DNA from: Wurfbainia villosa | Lineage: Eukaryota > Streptophyta > Magnoliopsida > Zingiberales > Zingiberaceae | Direction of reading: 5' to 3' | NCBI GenBank assembly: GCA_025175895.1 | Contig: CM046003.1 | Span: forward strand, 51,516,335-51,580,334 | Length of the DNA: 64,000 nucleotides | Shown here: positions 46,823-59,254 of the stretch, one piece after another | Layout: every line of letters starts with the position of its first letter | Position numbering within the stretch: position 1 is the stretch's first letter | Notes under the pieces: model-generated | The model's database searches: none | What the model saw: the letters and a program-made list of their open reading frames with translations, nothing else | Told to the model about the DNA's origin: nothing | Program-made: the position numbers and the translations under genes

Positions 46823-47290
46823 GTGATCTCCAAAGATGCAACGAATGGTGATTCTAATAGGGCACAAAAAAAAATAGAGTTGGGTTGAATGTATAGTCAT
46901 TAGAGCCCTTGAGGTTGGATCGGGACCTATACTAGGGTTTGAACTTGACGATTTTGGAAGGGATCACAACCCTTCATAATGACGCTTTGGTCATTCGGGC
47001 CATTATAGCTAACTTTGACATGGCTTGAATTTTTTTAGATGTTGGCAGATCAGTCAATATCCTATTCTAGATAGCCCTAGATCAGATGGGAATAAATGTG
47101 AGAAAATTACAATTTGTTACCATACCTTTCTTCAGATTCTTTGAACTTGTGATGCAGCCACTCGTTCAAATCAAGTTGCCACTTTCTCTAGGAGTGGAAC
47201 CTCAACATTGAACTATCCTATATTTACCATTGTGGATGCTCCCTCCTTAGTGCTTTGCAAGTTGTCACCTCAACTTATCATTAGAAGATC
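46823..47290 (+). pseudogene. Tat gag end and protease remnant
   Basis: Resumes the Tat frame with VISKDATNGDSNRAQ. After a broken stretch, ITTLHNDALVIRAIIANFDMA (about 46955-47015) leads to the protease site, which reads FLDVGRSVNILF where an intact retropepsin has D-T/S-G. Later comes VTIPFFRFFELVMQPLVQIK (about 47120). In-frame stops are present, so no product is expected. Confidence 0.65.
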
Positions 47291-48432
47291 AAATTTTCTA
47301 TGGGAAAGGAGGTAGAGAAAGTTCAAGGAGATCAACAAGTTTCTCTAAGATACTATGTGGAAATGATTCAAGTGGATCAGAGGGGCTTAGACAATAAGCG
47401 ACAGCCAGAAGGGAGAGGAAGAAGCATGGATGAGGTGTATACATAACAAGAAGGAGAGTCCCCTCTCATTTCTGAGCAAGAAACATAGTCCAAGAGGTTC
47501 TCTCCCACATGGAGAGGACGACTCAGATTTCTACTAGTCTCTCATCAGAAGTTAGGGAGACCTTGGTCAAATGTTTGTGAAGAAATTATGATATCTTTGT
47601 GTGGTATCCCAAGGACTTGATACGTATAGATACAGACATAATATCACCATTTTCACATTTCAATGAATGCCCATCTAGTAAAGAAAAAGCGTCGCCACTT
47701 CGATCTTGAAAAAGATAAGTTATTTGAGAGGAGGTGCAGAAGCTACTAGAGGCAAAAGCATGTGCAGGAAATATGATACCAAACATAACTTTCTAATGTG
47801 GTCCTAGTACTCAAGCCTTTAGGAAAGTGACATATGTGTGTGGATTTTTGAGACTTGAACATGGCTTGTTCCAAGGATTGCTATCTCGTACCAAGTATTG
47901 ATCAGTTGGAAGTTTCTACTATGACATTAGTTCATATCCATGATGGACATCTATCAAGGATACTAACAAATTCTCTTAGCTAAAATAGATCAAGATAAAG
48001 TTAGTTTTGTTACTACTAAAGGAACCTTTTGTTATACTGTCATGTCGTTTGGACTAAAGAACACTAGAGCGACATATTATAAGCTTATGGATAAGGTATT
48101 TTTTGAGCAGTTTTGGTGCAATACCAAAGTTTATGTTGATGATATTCTGATGAAAACTCTATAAGTGGATTACTTGGTGCCTAATCTGGAAGAGACCTTT
48201 ACTACCTTGCAGAGTACCACATGAGATTTAACCTAGAGAAATATATCTTCGGTGTTAAGAAAGGATAGTTTCTAGGGTATTTGGTGGCTGAATGAGGAAT
48301 TGAAGCTAACTCGAAGAAGATAGAGGCCATACAACAAATGCAATCTCTCTGAAACCTTTGTGACATGCAAAGACTTGCAGGAAGGATCACCACTATCTCG
48401 CTTCATTTCCCACTTGAAAGATAGGAGTCTAC
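47291..48432 (+). pseudogene. Tat reverse transcriptase remnant
   Basis: Includes EVEKVQGDQQVSLRYYVEMI (about 47310). Fingers and palm pieces follow from about 47800: VVLVLKPLGK, then FVTTKGTFCYTVMSFGLKN near 48007-48065, and the catalytic VYVDDILMK at 48129-48155. After FLGYLVAE the frame reads LAGRITTISLHFP and is cut at TCTAC (48428-48432), the likely target of SIRE B. Several stops and shifts. Confidence 0.7.
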
Positions 48433-49849
48433 TGTTAGGACCGATGTGTTGTGCTAGAGGGGGTGAATAGCATCTCGAACTCATTCTCTCCGATTCATTC
48501 TTCAATCGTGTTCGTCATGCTTGTCTACAACAAAGTTATGCACAACAGAAATAAAAATATAACCAAAAACAATCACAACTCATAGAACATCGAGATTTTA
48601 CGTGGTTTGCAATCTCCGATTCCTACTCCACGGCCTAGCTCACCTAGAGATAGATCCCACTATCTCTTTTCCTTCTCGGAAACATTCTTGAGGTGGAGAA
48701 GCCTCTTACAACCTGGAGTTTATATAATAAAACAACCAAATGCAAGAATGAATCAAGGAAATAATAGAAAAACACTTTACAAGTTTGCTTTTGATTGAAT
48801 GTTTGTTGGTTGCTGTGGAATGACTTCTGAGGATCTGAAATGTATTAGAAATTCTTCTCCAAATAGTCCAAGAATTGACACCTCCAAATGTCACTAAAAG
48901 CTTCTTTTATAAGATCCACATCGGATTGATTTCTACCAACCAGTCTACTGGTCTTACCTCCAGTTGACTGGTCACTTATCCTTTCTCTCACGATGGCATA
49001 ATCCACGTCGGATTTTAGTCGATCAATCAATTGCTCATAGCCATCAGTCGACTATCATAAGCTACCAGTCTACTACCATGTGTCATCGGTTGACTCAAAA
49101 AATTTTCGTGTCCTGTTCGCTTAAAGTCAGTCGACTGCTTCATCGGAGCATTGTTTCTCAACTCGACTCAACTCGTCCAGACTACTCACGACCAGTTGAC
49201 TGGCCTAAATCATCAGTCGACTGCTGAAGCACCTGTCGGAGTTTCCTAAGTGTCATGACTTCACTCACCCAAGCACTCGAGCAGTCGATTGGTCAAAATC
49301 ATCAGTTGACTGATATACCTTAAAACTGAGGTTTAACCCATCAAGTATGATCGTCTTATACTTGATATATACCCTTAGCCTAGACCTAAGCCTTCAAACT
49401 TTTTCCATCAGCCTCATGCCTTTAGGATGCACTAAGTCCTCCACGATCCCTCACCCTTTGTGCTATCCTTCAAGTACTTCCTTCGGCTTTGTCATGATAT
49501 CGGGTCTTCCTTTGCCAAGTTAAACTTGGATTTTCCTTGCCAAGTCTTCATACTTGGACTTTTATTTGTCAAGTTTCCATACTTGAATTTTTTTTGTCAA
49601 GTATTCATACTTGGACTTTCCTTGCCAAGCACAATACTTGGACTTTTCCTTGTCAATGTACCATACTTGAACTTTTCCTTGCGAAGCACCATACTTGGAC
49701 TTTCCCCATCAAGTCTCTGGTCAATCTTGACCTACTTGACTTCTCGATCAACAACACTATATTACTATGGATATTGTCAAACATATTATTAAATATCAAA
49801 GCTCTACTCGAGCTTGATCAACCTTGACCTGAGATTGATTGCACCAACA
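48433..49849 (-). repeat. SIRE B 3' LTR
   Basis: 1417 bases, TGTTAGGACCG...GCACCAACA on the + strand. It has the GCTAGAGGGGGTGAATAGC block (48453), CAGTCGACTG and variants (48940-49310) and CCAAG/CTTGG units (49510-49715). It is clearly diverged from SIRE A, so it is a different subfamily or age. Confidence 0.78.
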
Positions 49850-49994
49850 ATCTCCTTAACTATCTCTCCCTTTTTTATGTTTGATAATATTTTTAAATTA
49901 GGCTAACCCATAAGCCCAACTTAACTCGCCTCTTCTTATGCCAAAGTATAATAAAGGTTTCCTAACTTAAACCCTTCATTCAATCCCTTTGGTA
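49850..49994 (-). other. SIRE B internal 3' region, first part
   Basis: On the - strand AAAAAAGGGAGAGATAG...GGAGAT leads to the LTR, acting as polypurine tract. No coding content. Ends with the TSD TGGTA (49990-49994). Confidence 0.65.
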
Positions 49995-51889
49995 TGTAGG
50001 GATTTTTTTATGCAAAATAGCATATGCGCAACGGAAAAATAGGATCCCTTCCAAGTGATCCTTGCGAAAGAAAACCTCGTACAAAAAAAAAATTCTCAAA
50101 ACCTATCTTATAGGAGAATATTACCTTTGTTGCGTGCCCTTTTTAATCCCGCTTCTCCTTGGGTTTGTTGGATCTTTTAGCACGTTCAAATGTCCGTGCC
50201 TCTATATGTATCCACACGAGCAAGCTCTTGTCTCACAAAAGAAACTAGAAGAGCTCTCCTTTACTTCTTGCTAGAGAAGTCCCTAAAGGAGAGGAAGGTA
50301 GGGAAAAAGAGAAAAGAAGAAGAAGACCACTCTTCTTGCTAGCCTACACTCACAAAAGCCACACAACCAAAGCCTCTCACCACCAAGCTCTCTCCAAGCC
50401 TCAAGTTTCCACCACTTTGGCCGGCCACCCCATGGAGTGTTTTATAGGATTGAAAAAACCTTTCACCTCCTATCACATTCAATGCAATCAATTGCATTGA
50501 ACTCCTTATTTGGCCGACCACATGTGGAGAAATTCCAATGGTCAAAACCCTTTGACTCCTTCCACCTCATCAAGCTTAGGTGGCATGCTTATGTGGCATG
50601 CTTAGGTGGCATGCTTATGTGGCATTCATGCATGTTGAATTAATCTTATTAATTCAATAAGCTTATGTTATCATATTGAATTAATCTCATTAAATCAATA
50701 AGGTAACATATTGAATTAATCTTATTAAATCAATTAAGCTTAGGCTATCATGATAACATATTTATTTAATCTTATTAAATTAATAAGCTTAGCATATTGA
50801 ATTAATCTCATTAAATCAATAAGCTAAAATTCTCATTAAGCTTAAAGTCCAAAAACCATTTTGTACTTAAGCTTATTCCCAAATTATTCTAGTCAAACTA
50901 GAATGCACTAATTCTTCTAATCATCATGCTCTTTGTGTGTGACCCTATAGACTCTCATAACGTTGGCAGTGGATCTAAACTCTTTTAGATACACAAGCAA
51001 TGAGCGACATCTAGCAATACATCATTGCTACCCAAGTTATGAAATAAGTCAAGATCCGACTAACCTTTCCGTGACAACTATAATGTATGACCGTGTCCTT
51101 CTATCCTTGATATCAGATTGACTAATGAGGCATAGACTGTGTCATCCTCGATCAATCTATGTGTTTCTTGATCCTTGAGTAAACTAACTCAAACAAATGA
51201 GCTCAATATCTCATATTGACTCATTCGAGCATGGCTATGCGTTTTAGTAGTTCTACTCAATCAAGGGGCCCACAGATATCACTCCCGTCATATGGGAGGG
51301 ATAGATCCCATCTACATCACTCACATCCCTCCGCACAATTTGTTATATACCCAGTAATCGCCTTTATGATCCACCCTGTTACGGGTGATGTTTGACGATA
51401 TCAAAGTACATAACTCCTTATGTAGGGAACCGTAGTGACTTCAGGTTTGAGGACTATTCATACCAATAGTCACATGAGAAAGTTTATGACACTCATATGA
51501 CGATCCATGAAACTTTCTCATGGCGGGTCGATTCGATTATATATTCTCTAATATATACCCATGTGTCAACTTGATATCATATATCCATGACTTGTGAGAT
51601 CAAGTCATCAATTGACCTACATGCTAGTCTTTATGTATTAATATTGCCCTTGCATATTAATACTTGACTAGGAACATTTAGAAAAGTGTTCTCTACAGCC
51701 TCTCATAATCAATTCTGCCAATTGATGTGTTGTAGATAAGAACCTACTTTTCTAGGGCATTATTATATTTAATTTAGCTGGCACAAGCAAGACGTAAATA
51801 TAATAACCAATCCTTTGCCTTTATAGAATATGATACAAAATATTCCCTATTCAACCATCACATGATTGGTTCTAGGGCTATAACTAACA
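49995..51889 (-). repeat. Copia C 3' LTR
   Basis: 1895 bases. It has GTGGCATGCTTA-type 15-base repeats (50578-50630; one unit fewer than the partner) and AT-rich repeats of about 45 bases with TTGAATTAATCT(T/C)ATTAAAT (50635-50830). Candidate TATA box on the - strand (TATAAAA) at 50440-50446; partner site at 57545-57551. AGTGGGAGATT lies just inside as polypurine tract. Confidence 0.88.
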
Positions 51890-51903
51890 ATCTCCCACTA
51901 GCA

Positions 51904-54900
51904 CTAATACCAATCACTATAATATCTGATACCTAGTGACCTAGTGTGACCATCATGCTTCCTCTGTGCCAAAGCCTTGGTCAATGGATCTGCGATGTTA
52001 GCTTCTGTCGGTACTCTGCATATACTCACATCTCCTCTATCGATGATCTCTCGAATGAGATGGAAGCGCCGCAGTATGTGTTTGGTCTGCTGATGTGATC
52101 GAGGTTCCTTAGCCTGTGCAATAGCCCCATTGTTGTCACAATAGAGGTCTATTGGATCTGCAATGCTAGGAACTACCCCAAGTTCACTGATGAACTTGCG
52201 GATCCAACGACCTCCTTCTTTGCATTAGGCGCAACAATATATTCGACCACATTATAGAATCAAGAATCGTGTCTGCTGAACTCTTCCAGCTCACAGCTCC
52301 ACCATTCAGGCAAAACACGTACCCCGATTGCGATCTATAGTCATCCTTGTCTGTTTGGAAGCTTGCATCACTGTAACCCTTTACAGTTAGCTCCTCATTT
52401 CCTCCAAATATCAGGAAATATTCTTTCGTTCTTCGTAAGTATTTAAGAATATTTTTTACTGCTATCCAGTGACTTTCACCTGGATCCGACTGGTATCTAC
52501 TCGTCATGCTCAAAGCATACGAGACGTCAGGACGAGTACAAAGCATGACGTACATGATAGACCCTATAGCAGATGCATAAGGGATCTTATCCATGCGATC
52601 TCTCTTCTCCTTAGAAGAGGGACATTGAGTCTTCGAAAGACTCACACCATGTGATAAAGGCAGAAATCCTTTCTTGGAATTTTGCATAGCAAAACGATCT
52701 AGCACTTTATCAATGTATGTACTCTGACTTAGGCCAAGTAATCTTTTAGATCTATCTCTATAGATCTTGATGCCTAGAATATAGGCAGCTTCACCTAAGT
52801 CTTTCATTGAGAAACAATTCCCTAACTACATCTTCACAGACTGGAGTGAGGGAATATCATTTCCGATGAGAAGTATGTCATCTACATACAAGATAAGAAA
52901 TACAACTATGCTCCCACTATTTCTCTTGTAGACACAAGGTTCATCTTCATTCTTGATGAAACCAAACTCCTCGATTGCATCATCGAATCGAAGATTCCAG
53001 CTTCGAGAGGCTTGCTTTAGTCCATAAATGGACCTTTGCAGTTTGCATACCTTTCCAGGATGCTTTGGATCTTCAAAACCCTCAGGCTGTGTCATGTACA
53101 TATCCTCGAGTAGCTTTCCATTCAGAAAAGCGGTTTTGACATCCATCTGCCAGATCTCATAATCGTGGTAGGCTGCAATAGCAAGTATGATCCGAATGGA
53201 TTTAAGCATCACAACTGGTGAAAAGGTTTCATCATAGTCAATACCATGAATTTGTTTGAATCCTTTAGCCACCAATATACCTTTATAGGTATGCTTATTA
53301 CCATCCATGTCAGTCTTTACTTTAAAGACCCACTTACACCCAATGGGTTTTACCCCTTCAGGTGGATCAACCAAAGTCCATACTTGGTTAGTGTACATGG
53401 ATTCCATTTCGGATCTCATGGCCTCTAGCCATTTCTCGAAATCTGGGCTCATCATAGCTTCTTGATAGGATGTAGGCTCGTCAAGATCGACAAGCAATAC
53501 ATCACCATTGTCAGTCAAGAGAAAAGAATATCTCTCGGGTTGACGACGGATCCTATCAGATCTACGAAGAGGTTGGTTTACTTGAACAGGTGTTTGCTCC
53601 ATAACTCTTTGGGCAACAATTTCCTCATCCACAACACTTTGTGGTGCCTGTTCATTTTCCATCGAAGCCTTAGTGTTATCTTCATCTTGAATTTCTTCAA
53701 GATGAATTTTACTCCCACTAGTTTTTTTAGAAATAAATTCTCTTTCTAGAAAGACAACATTTCTGGCAACAAACACCTTGCCAAGTGTGGGATTGTAAAA
53801 GTAATATCCCTTAGTTTCCTTGGGATATTCTATAAAATAACACTTATCTGATTTGGGTCCTAGTTTATCTGAGACTTGACGTCTAACATAAGCTTCACAA
53901 CTCCAAATCTTTATAAAAGACATTTTGGGACTTTTCTCAGTCCATAACGTATATGATGTCTTTTCTACGGCTTTTGATGGGACGCGATTAAGTGTGAAAG
54001 CGACTGCCTCTAGAGCTAAACCCCAAAAGGAAGTAGGTAGATCAGTCTGGCTCATCATTGATCGTACCATATCTAATAGAGTACGATTTCTCCTCTCAGA
54101 TACACCATTCAATTGTGGTGTTCCAGGTGGAGTGAGTTGGGATATTATCCCACACTCAGCCAGGTGATCACGAAACTCTTGACTAAGGTATTCACCACCT
54201 CGATCTGATCGAAGTAGCTTAATACGCTTACCAAGTTGGTTTTGTACTTCATTCTTGAATTCTTTGAACTTTTCAAAGGATTCTGACTTATGTCTCATCA
54301 AATATAAGTAGTCAAATCTACTCATATCATCAGTGAAAGTAATAAAGTACTTATAGCCTCCTCTGGCTTTGACATTGAAAGGTCCACATACATCAGTATG
54401 TATGAGTCCTAACAAGTCCGTCGCTCTCTCGCCATGTCCACTAAATGGAGTTTTAGTCATCTTTCCTAAAAGACAAGATTCGCATATCTCATATGATTCA
54501 AAATCAAATGAGTCCAATAATCCATCTTTATGGAGTTGGGATATGCGTTTTTCATTTATGTGACCTAGGCGACAGTGCCAAAGATATATTTGGTTCAAAT
54601 TATTCAATTTGAACCATTTGGTATTTACGTTATAAATTGGGTTTTCTAAATCTAGAACATAGAGACCATTCATAAGTGGTGCATTACAATAGAACATTTC
54701 ATTCAAATAAATGGAACAACATTTGTCCTTTATTATAAAAGAAAAGTTTTTCTTGTCTAAACAAGATACAGAAATTATGTTCTTCGTTAATGCAGGTACA
54801 TAAAAGCACTCCTCTAGTTCTAAGATAAGCCCAGTGGGCAAAGATAAAGAATATGTTCCTACAGCTACAGCAGCAACTTTTGCGCCATTGCCTACTCGTA

Positions 54901-55864
54901 GGTCCACTTCGCCCTTTGCCAATAGTCTACTATTTCTCAGTCTCTGCACATTAGTACAAATGTGAGATGCACATCCGGTATCTAATACCCATGTAGAAGA
55001 AATAGATAGATTAACTTCTATAACGTGTATACCTGAGGCAGAAGCCCCACTTCTTTTCTTCTTTACTTCCTCAAGGTAGACTTTGCAGTTCCGCTTCCAG
55101 TGTCCAGTCTCACCGCAATGGAAACAGTCCCCTTCCTTAGGTACTTTACCTTTACCCTTTGAAGTGGATGAATTGGCCTTGCCTTTGGCTTGGGTCTTAC
55201 CCTTGCCTTTGCGCTTACCTTTGCCCTTCTTGACCATTAGTACGTTACTAACTTTCTTCTCGAGATTCGGTTCAGCAGTTCTTAACATGTTGAGAATCTC
55301 AGGCAAAGGCTTATCAATTTCATTCATGTTATAATTCATGACGAATTGATTATATGCTTCCAGCAATGATTGCAGGATAACATCGGTTGCCAATTCTTGG
55401 CTCAGTAGAAAACCTAGTCTTTCAAGGTTCTCAACGTACCCTATCATTTTAAGTACGTGAGTTCCTACAGGTGTTCCTTCTTGCATCTTGCATGCAAAAA
55501 GAGCCTTAGACACTTCAAAACGCTCGTGCCTAGCTTGTCCTTGATATAGTTGTTTCAAATGCTCAACCATACCATAGGCATCCATGTTCTCATGTTGCTT
55601 CTGAAGCTCAGAGTTCATGGTGGCAAGCATAAGACATGACACATCTAATGCATCATCTTGATGCTTCTTATAAGCATCCTTTTCAGCACGAGTGGCCGCA
55701 GGGGCGGGTGTTTCAGGGATAGACTACTCTAGGACATATAGTTTACGTTCTTGCTTGAGGAAAATCCTCAAGTTCCTATACCAGTCTAGAAAGTTAGCTC
55801 CATTGAGCTTGTCTTTCTCAAGGACAGATTGCAAGTTGAGGGGGTGTGTCGTGTTAGATGACAT
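51904..55864 (-). pseudogene. Copia C gag-pol polyprotein (inactivated)
   Basis: Starts at ATG 55864 (MSSNTTHPLNLQSVL), with the gag core LNGANFLDWYRNLRIFLKQE. A TAG at codon 47 (55726-55724) is the first lesion. The zinc knuckle CFHCGETGHWKRNC (55126-55085) is intact, as is protease WVLDTGCASHI (about 54988). Integrase has WHCRLGHI...CESC and core motifs IHTDVCGPF and RSDRGGEYLSQEF. RT has ILYVDDILLIGND (about 52880). A second TAG (52828-52826) replaces the Trp after SVKM. RNase H reads to about 52270, then frameshifts disrupt the motif around TEAEY; its end is recognisable up to 51904. Domain order is that of copia. Confidence 0.9.
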
Positions 55865-57080
55865 GGTGATCTACAACATTAAAATGCAAAATTAAGTATC
55901 ATACCTAAGTCATTTAATTAGGCCTTTAATTAAATGAGGCTCCCACTAAATTCTCATAGCTTTGATATGAGCTAATCATTGATGTAGGCAAACACATTTT
56001 GCTTACATCATTAGCTTCTATTTAGCTATAAATTTATATGGGATAAAGATCCACATCATACTTCGTCTTGAGTTAGCTTTGGCTAATCGCCCAAGACGTA
56101 GTATGATTAGGTAGGCAATCTTCTGCCAATTACATCTGATGTAACTCTTTAATAGCTTTGGTTAAGTTTAGATTAGTTTAGTGCTTATTCCTAAACCAGC
56201 TTCCAGGCCGTGGCGAGGCATAGAGGCCTTCTTTGATATCGGAGCAACGACCACTTTCTAAGACAAAGCTGATGTTCGAAAATCACACAAAACTAATTTT
56301 TAAAACTTATGTTCAAAGCTAATATATGCCTCTACTTTCTTAATTAATTAAGAAAAACTTAATTAAGTCTTAACCAAGTTTGATAGCGGGACATCACGAT
56401 TGTCCACTCGCACTCTTCCAAGATAAAATGCATTGCTTTGCTTTCACAAACCCAACAACAAATGATCGAGGAAGTAGTGAGTACCAAACTTTGGTAGGCA
56501 TATCGTTTTTGACTTATTAAGAAATAAACTTAAACATGCATCACATACATATTAGCATACATCACATATAAGCTAAATTAACATGCATCACATACATATT
56601 AAACTAAGCGTGTCATGGTTATGACCCTTATTCTACAATCTTCTCAAGCCAATGAAAAGATTGATTGGTCAACCTAGGGATAGCATCTTCTCCCAAATGC
56701 TTCCTTTTGGTTGTCTTGTGTTGTTGACTTCCTCCTTGTAACGTCATCTTCCAATGGACCCTCCATCTTTATTTTGTATATTACAAAAGGAGAAATACTC
56801 GAGTTACATTCGAGTCTAAAACTAATTTTACAACAAGAATTTTAGGAGAAAGGCACGACACCCAGGCCGTATTAAGAATTACAACACACACATTCACAAA
56901 CTTTTTGGGACTAGGCCATAACCATGCACCATGTCAATTTTAACTTTTAAAAGACATCGGATATTTTATTATGTTTGAAAAATTGCTAATGCAATTATCA
57001 ACTCATAATAAAATTTATCCTACTTCTATATCATATATAAAATAGAGAAAACCTTTTTTTTTTATACAATCATTCGCAAG
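55865..57080 (-). other. Copia C untranslated leader
   Basis: About 1.2 kb of AT-rich sequence between primer site and gag, with no coding content. It does not contain the 19-base repeat found in the copia B leader. Confidence 0.7.
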
Positions 57081-57094
57081 TGGCTCTGATACCA
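57081..57094 (-). promoter_or_regulatory. Copia C primer binding site
   Basis: TGGTATCAGAGCCA on the - strand, one base from the 5' LTR; matches initiator tRNA-Met. Confidence 0.92.
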
Positions 57095-57095
57095 C

Positions 57096-59016
57096 TGTAG
57101 GGATTTTTTTATGCAAAATAGCATATGAGCAACGGAAAAATAGGATCCCTTCCAAGTGATCCTTGCGAAAGAAAACCTCGTACAAAAAAAAATAAATTTC
57201 TCAAAACCTATCTTATAGGAGAATATTACCTTTGTTGCGTGACCTTTTTAATCCCGCTTCTCCTTGGGTTTGTTGGATCTTTTAGCACGTTCAAATGTTC
57301 GTGCCTCTATATGTATCCACACGAGCAAGCTCTTGTCACACAAAAGAAACTAGAAGAGCTCTCCTTTACTTCTTGCTAGAGAAGTCCCTAAAGGAGAGGA
57401 AGGTAGGGAAAAAGAGAAAAGAAGAAGAAGACCACTCTTCTTGCTAGCCTACACTCACAAAAGCCACACAACCAAAGCCTCTCACCACCAAGCTCTCTCC
57501 AAGCCTCAAGTTTCCACCACTTTGGCCGGCCACCCCATGGAGTGTTTTATAGGATTGAAAAAACCTTTCCATCTCCTATCACATTCAATGCAATCAATTG
57601 CATTGAAAAATAATCAAACAAGGAGTTACCGGCCACATGTGGAGAAATTCCAAAGGTCAAAACCCTTTGACTCCTTCCACCTCATCAAGCTTAGGTGGCA
57701 TGCTTATGTGGCATGCTTATGTGGCATGCTTAGGTGGCATGCTTATGTGGCATTCATGCATGTTGAATTAATCTTATTAATTCAATAAGCTTATGTTATC
57801 ATATTGAACTAATCTCATTAAATCAATAAGGTAACATATTGAATTAATCTTATTAAATCAATTAAGCTTAGGCTATCATGATAACATATTTATTTAATCT
57901 TATTAAATTAATAAGCTTAGCATATTGAATTAATCTCATTAAATCAATAAGCTAAAATTCTCATTAAGCTTAAAGTCCAAAAACCATTTTGTACTTAAGC
58001 TTATTCCCAAATTATTCTAGTCAAACTAGAATGCACTAATTCTTCTAATCATCATGCTCTTTGTGTGTGACCCTATAGGCTCTCATAACGTTGGCAGTGG
58101 ATCTAAACTCTTTTAGATACACAAGCAATGAGCGGCATCTAGCAATACATCATTGCTACCCAAGTTATGAAATAAGTCAAGATCCGACTAACCTTTCCGT
58201 GACTACTATAATGTATGACCGTGTCCTTCTATCCTTGATATCAGATTGACCAATAAGGCATAGACCGTGTCATCCTCGATCAATCTATGTGTTTCTTGAT
58301 CCCTGAGTAAACTAACTCAAACAAATGAGCTCAATATCTCATATTGACTCATTCGAGCATGGCCATGCGTTTTAGTAGTTCTACTCAATCAAGGGGTCCA
58401 CAGATATCACTCCCGTCATATGGGAGGGATAGATCCCATCTACATCACTCACATCCCTCCGCACAATTTGTTATATACCCAGTAATCGCTTTTATGGTCT
58501 ACCCTGTTACGGGTGACGTTTAACGATACCAAAGTACATAACTCCTTATGTAGGGAACCGTAGTGACTTCAGGTTTGAGGACTATTCATACCAATAGTCA
58601 CATGAGAAAGTTTATGACACTCATATGACGATCCATGAAACTTTCTCATGGCGGGTCAGTTCAGTATATATTCTCTAATATATACCCATGTGTCAACTTG
58701 ATATCATATATCCATGACTTGTGAGATCAAGTCATCAATTGACCTACATGCTAGTCTTTATGTATTAATATTGCCCTTGCATATTAATACTTGACTAGGA
58801 ACATTTAGGAAAGTGTTCTCTACAGCCTCTCATAATCAATTATGTCAATTGATGTGCTGTAGATAAGAACCTACTTTTCTAGGGCATTATTATATTTAAT
58901 TTAGCTGGCACAAGCAAGACATAAATATAATAACCAATCCTTTGCCTTTATAGAATATGATACAAAATGTTCCCTATTCAACCATCACATGATTGGTTCT
59001 AGGGCTATAACTAACA
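57096..59016 (-). repeat. Copia C 5' LTR
   Basis: 1921 bases, partner of 49995-51889. An additional GTGGCATGCTTA unit and a small replacement near 57605-57630 explain most of the length difference. Confidence 0.88.
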
Positions 59017-59021
59017 TGGTA

Positions 59022-59254
59022 CACATCAAAAAGTCTCTTAAAGACTTTCATATCTCAGTCTCCAATGAGATCATTCGTTCTCCCTTTTTCTTCAATCCTA
59101 CATCTTGAATCCCTTCATTTTCCTTAGTGATAAAACCCTTATCACTCAATGAAAGGTAATCTCGACATTCTCCAACTTTTTCAAAATTCATCCATCATAC
59201 CTTGATGAATAAATCTCCCTCTAAAGGTTTGCTTCCCCTTAACCATTGCACCAA
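59022..59254 (-). other. SIRE B internal 3' region, second part
   Basis: Non-coding sequence matching 6890-7140 of SIRE A, with shared blocks TCCAATGAGATC, TAGTGATAA and CTAAAGG(T/C)TTGCT. Cut at ACCAA (59250-59254), the likely Athila B target. Confidence 0.7.

Larger units (their letters stand above)
23590..48432 (+). mobile_element. Tat-type Ty3/gypsy element, host of the nest (interrupted, continues right)
   Basis: Visible pieces are 23590-26317 (LTR end, primer-site remnant, gag) and 46823-48432 (protease, RT). Element D separates them with TSD TCAGC. Joining the flanks restores a reading GVISVISKDATNGDS that spans the site. RT is broken at 48432 by SIRE B, and the rest lies beyond 64000. 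The gag, the protease entry and the RT with VYVDDILMK match Tat-type elements. Many stops and shifts mark it as the oldest layer here. Confidence 0.8.
49995..59016 (-). mobile_element. Copia C, near-complete Ty1/copia retrotransposon
   Basis: 9022 bases flanked by TGGTA (49990-49994 and 59017-59021). On the - strand: 5' LTR (57096-59016), primer site (57081-57094), leader, gag-pol (55864-51904), polypurine tract and 3' LTR (49995-51889). The LTRs are very similar, and the first about 3 kb of coding sequence has only two in-frame stops. The RNase H end is more damaged. Confidence 0.92.
48433..59254 (-). mobile_element. SIRE B, SIRE-type element, 3' end (interrupted, continues right)
   Basis: Its 3' LTR (48433-49849) is followed inward by polypurine-type sequence and a non-coding region at 49850-49994 and 59022-59254, collinear with 6754-7145 of SIRE A. 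Copia C splits this region (TSD TGGTA). Athila B enters at 59255, and the rest of SIRE B lies beyond the window. Predicted TSD at the left is TCTAC (48428-48432). Confidence 0.75.

Noticed and set aside
52184..55642. Two separate host genes on the - strand
   Set aside because: They are one copia gag-pol frame split by a TAG, flanked by LTRs, primer site and TSD.
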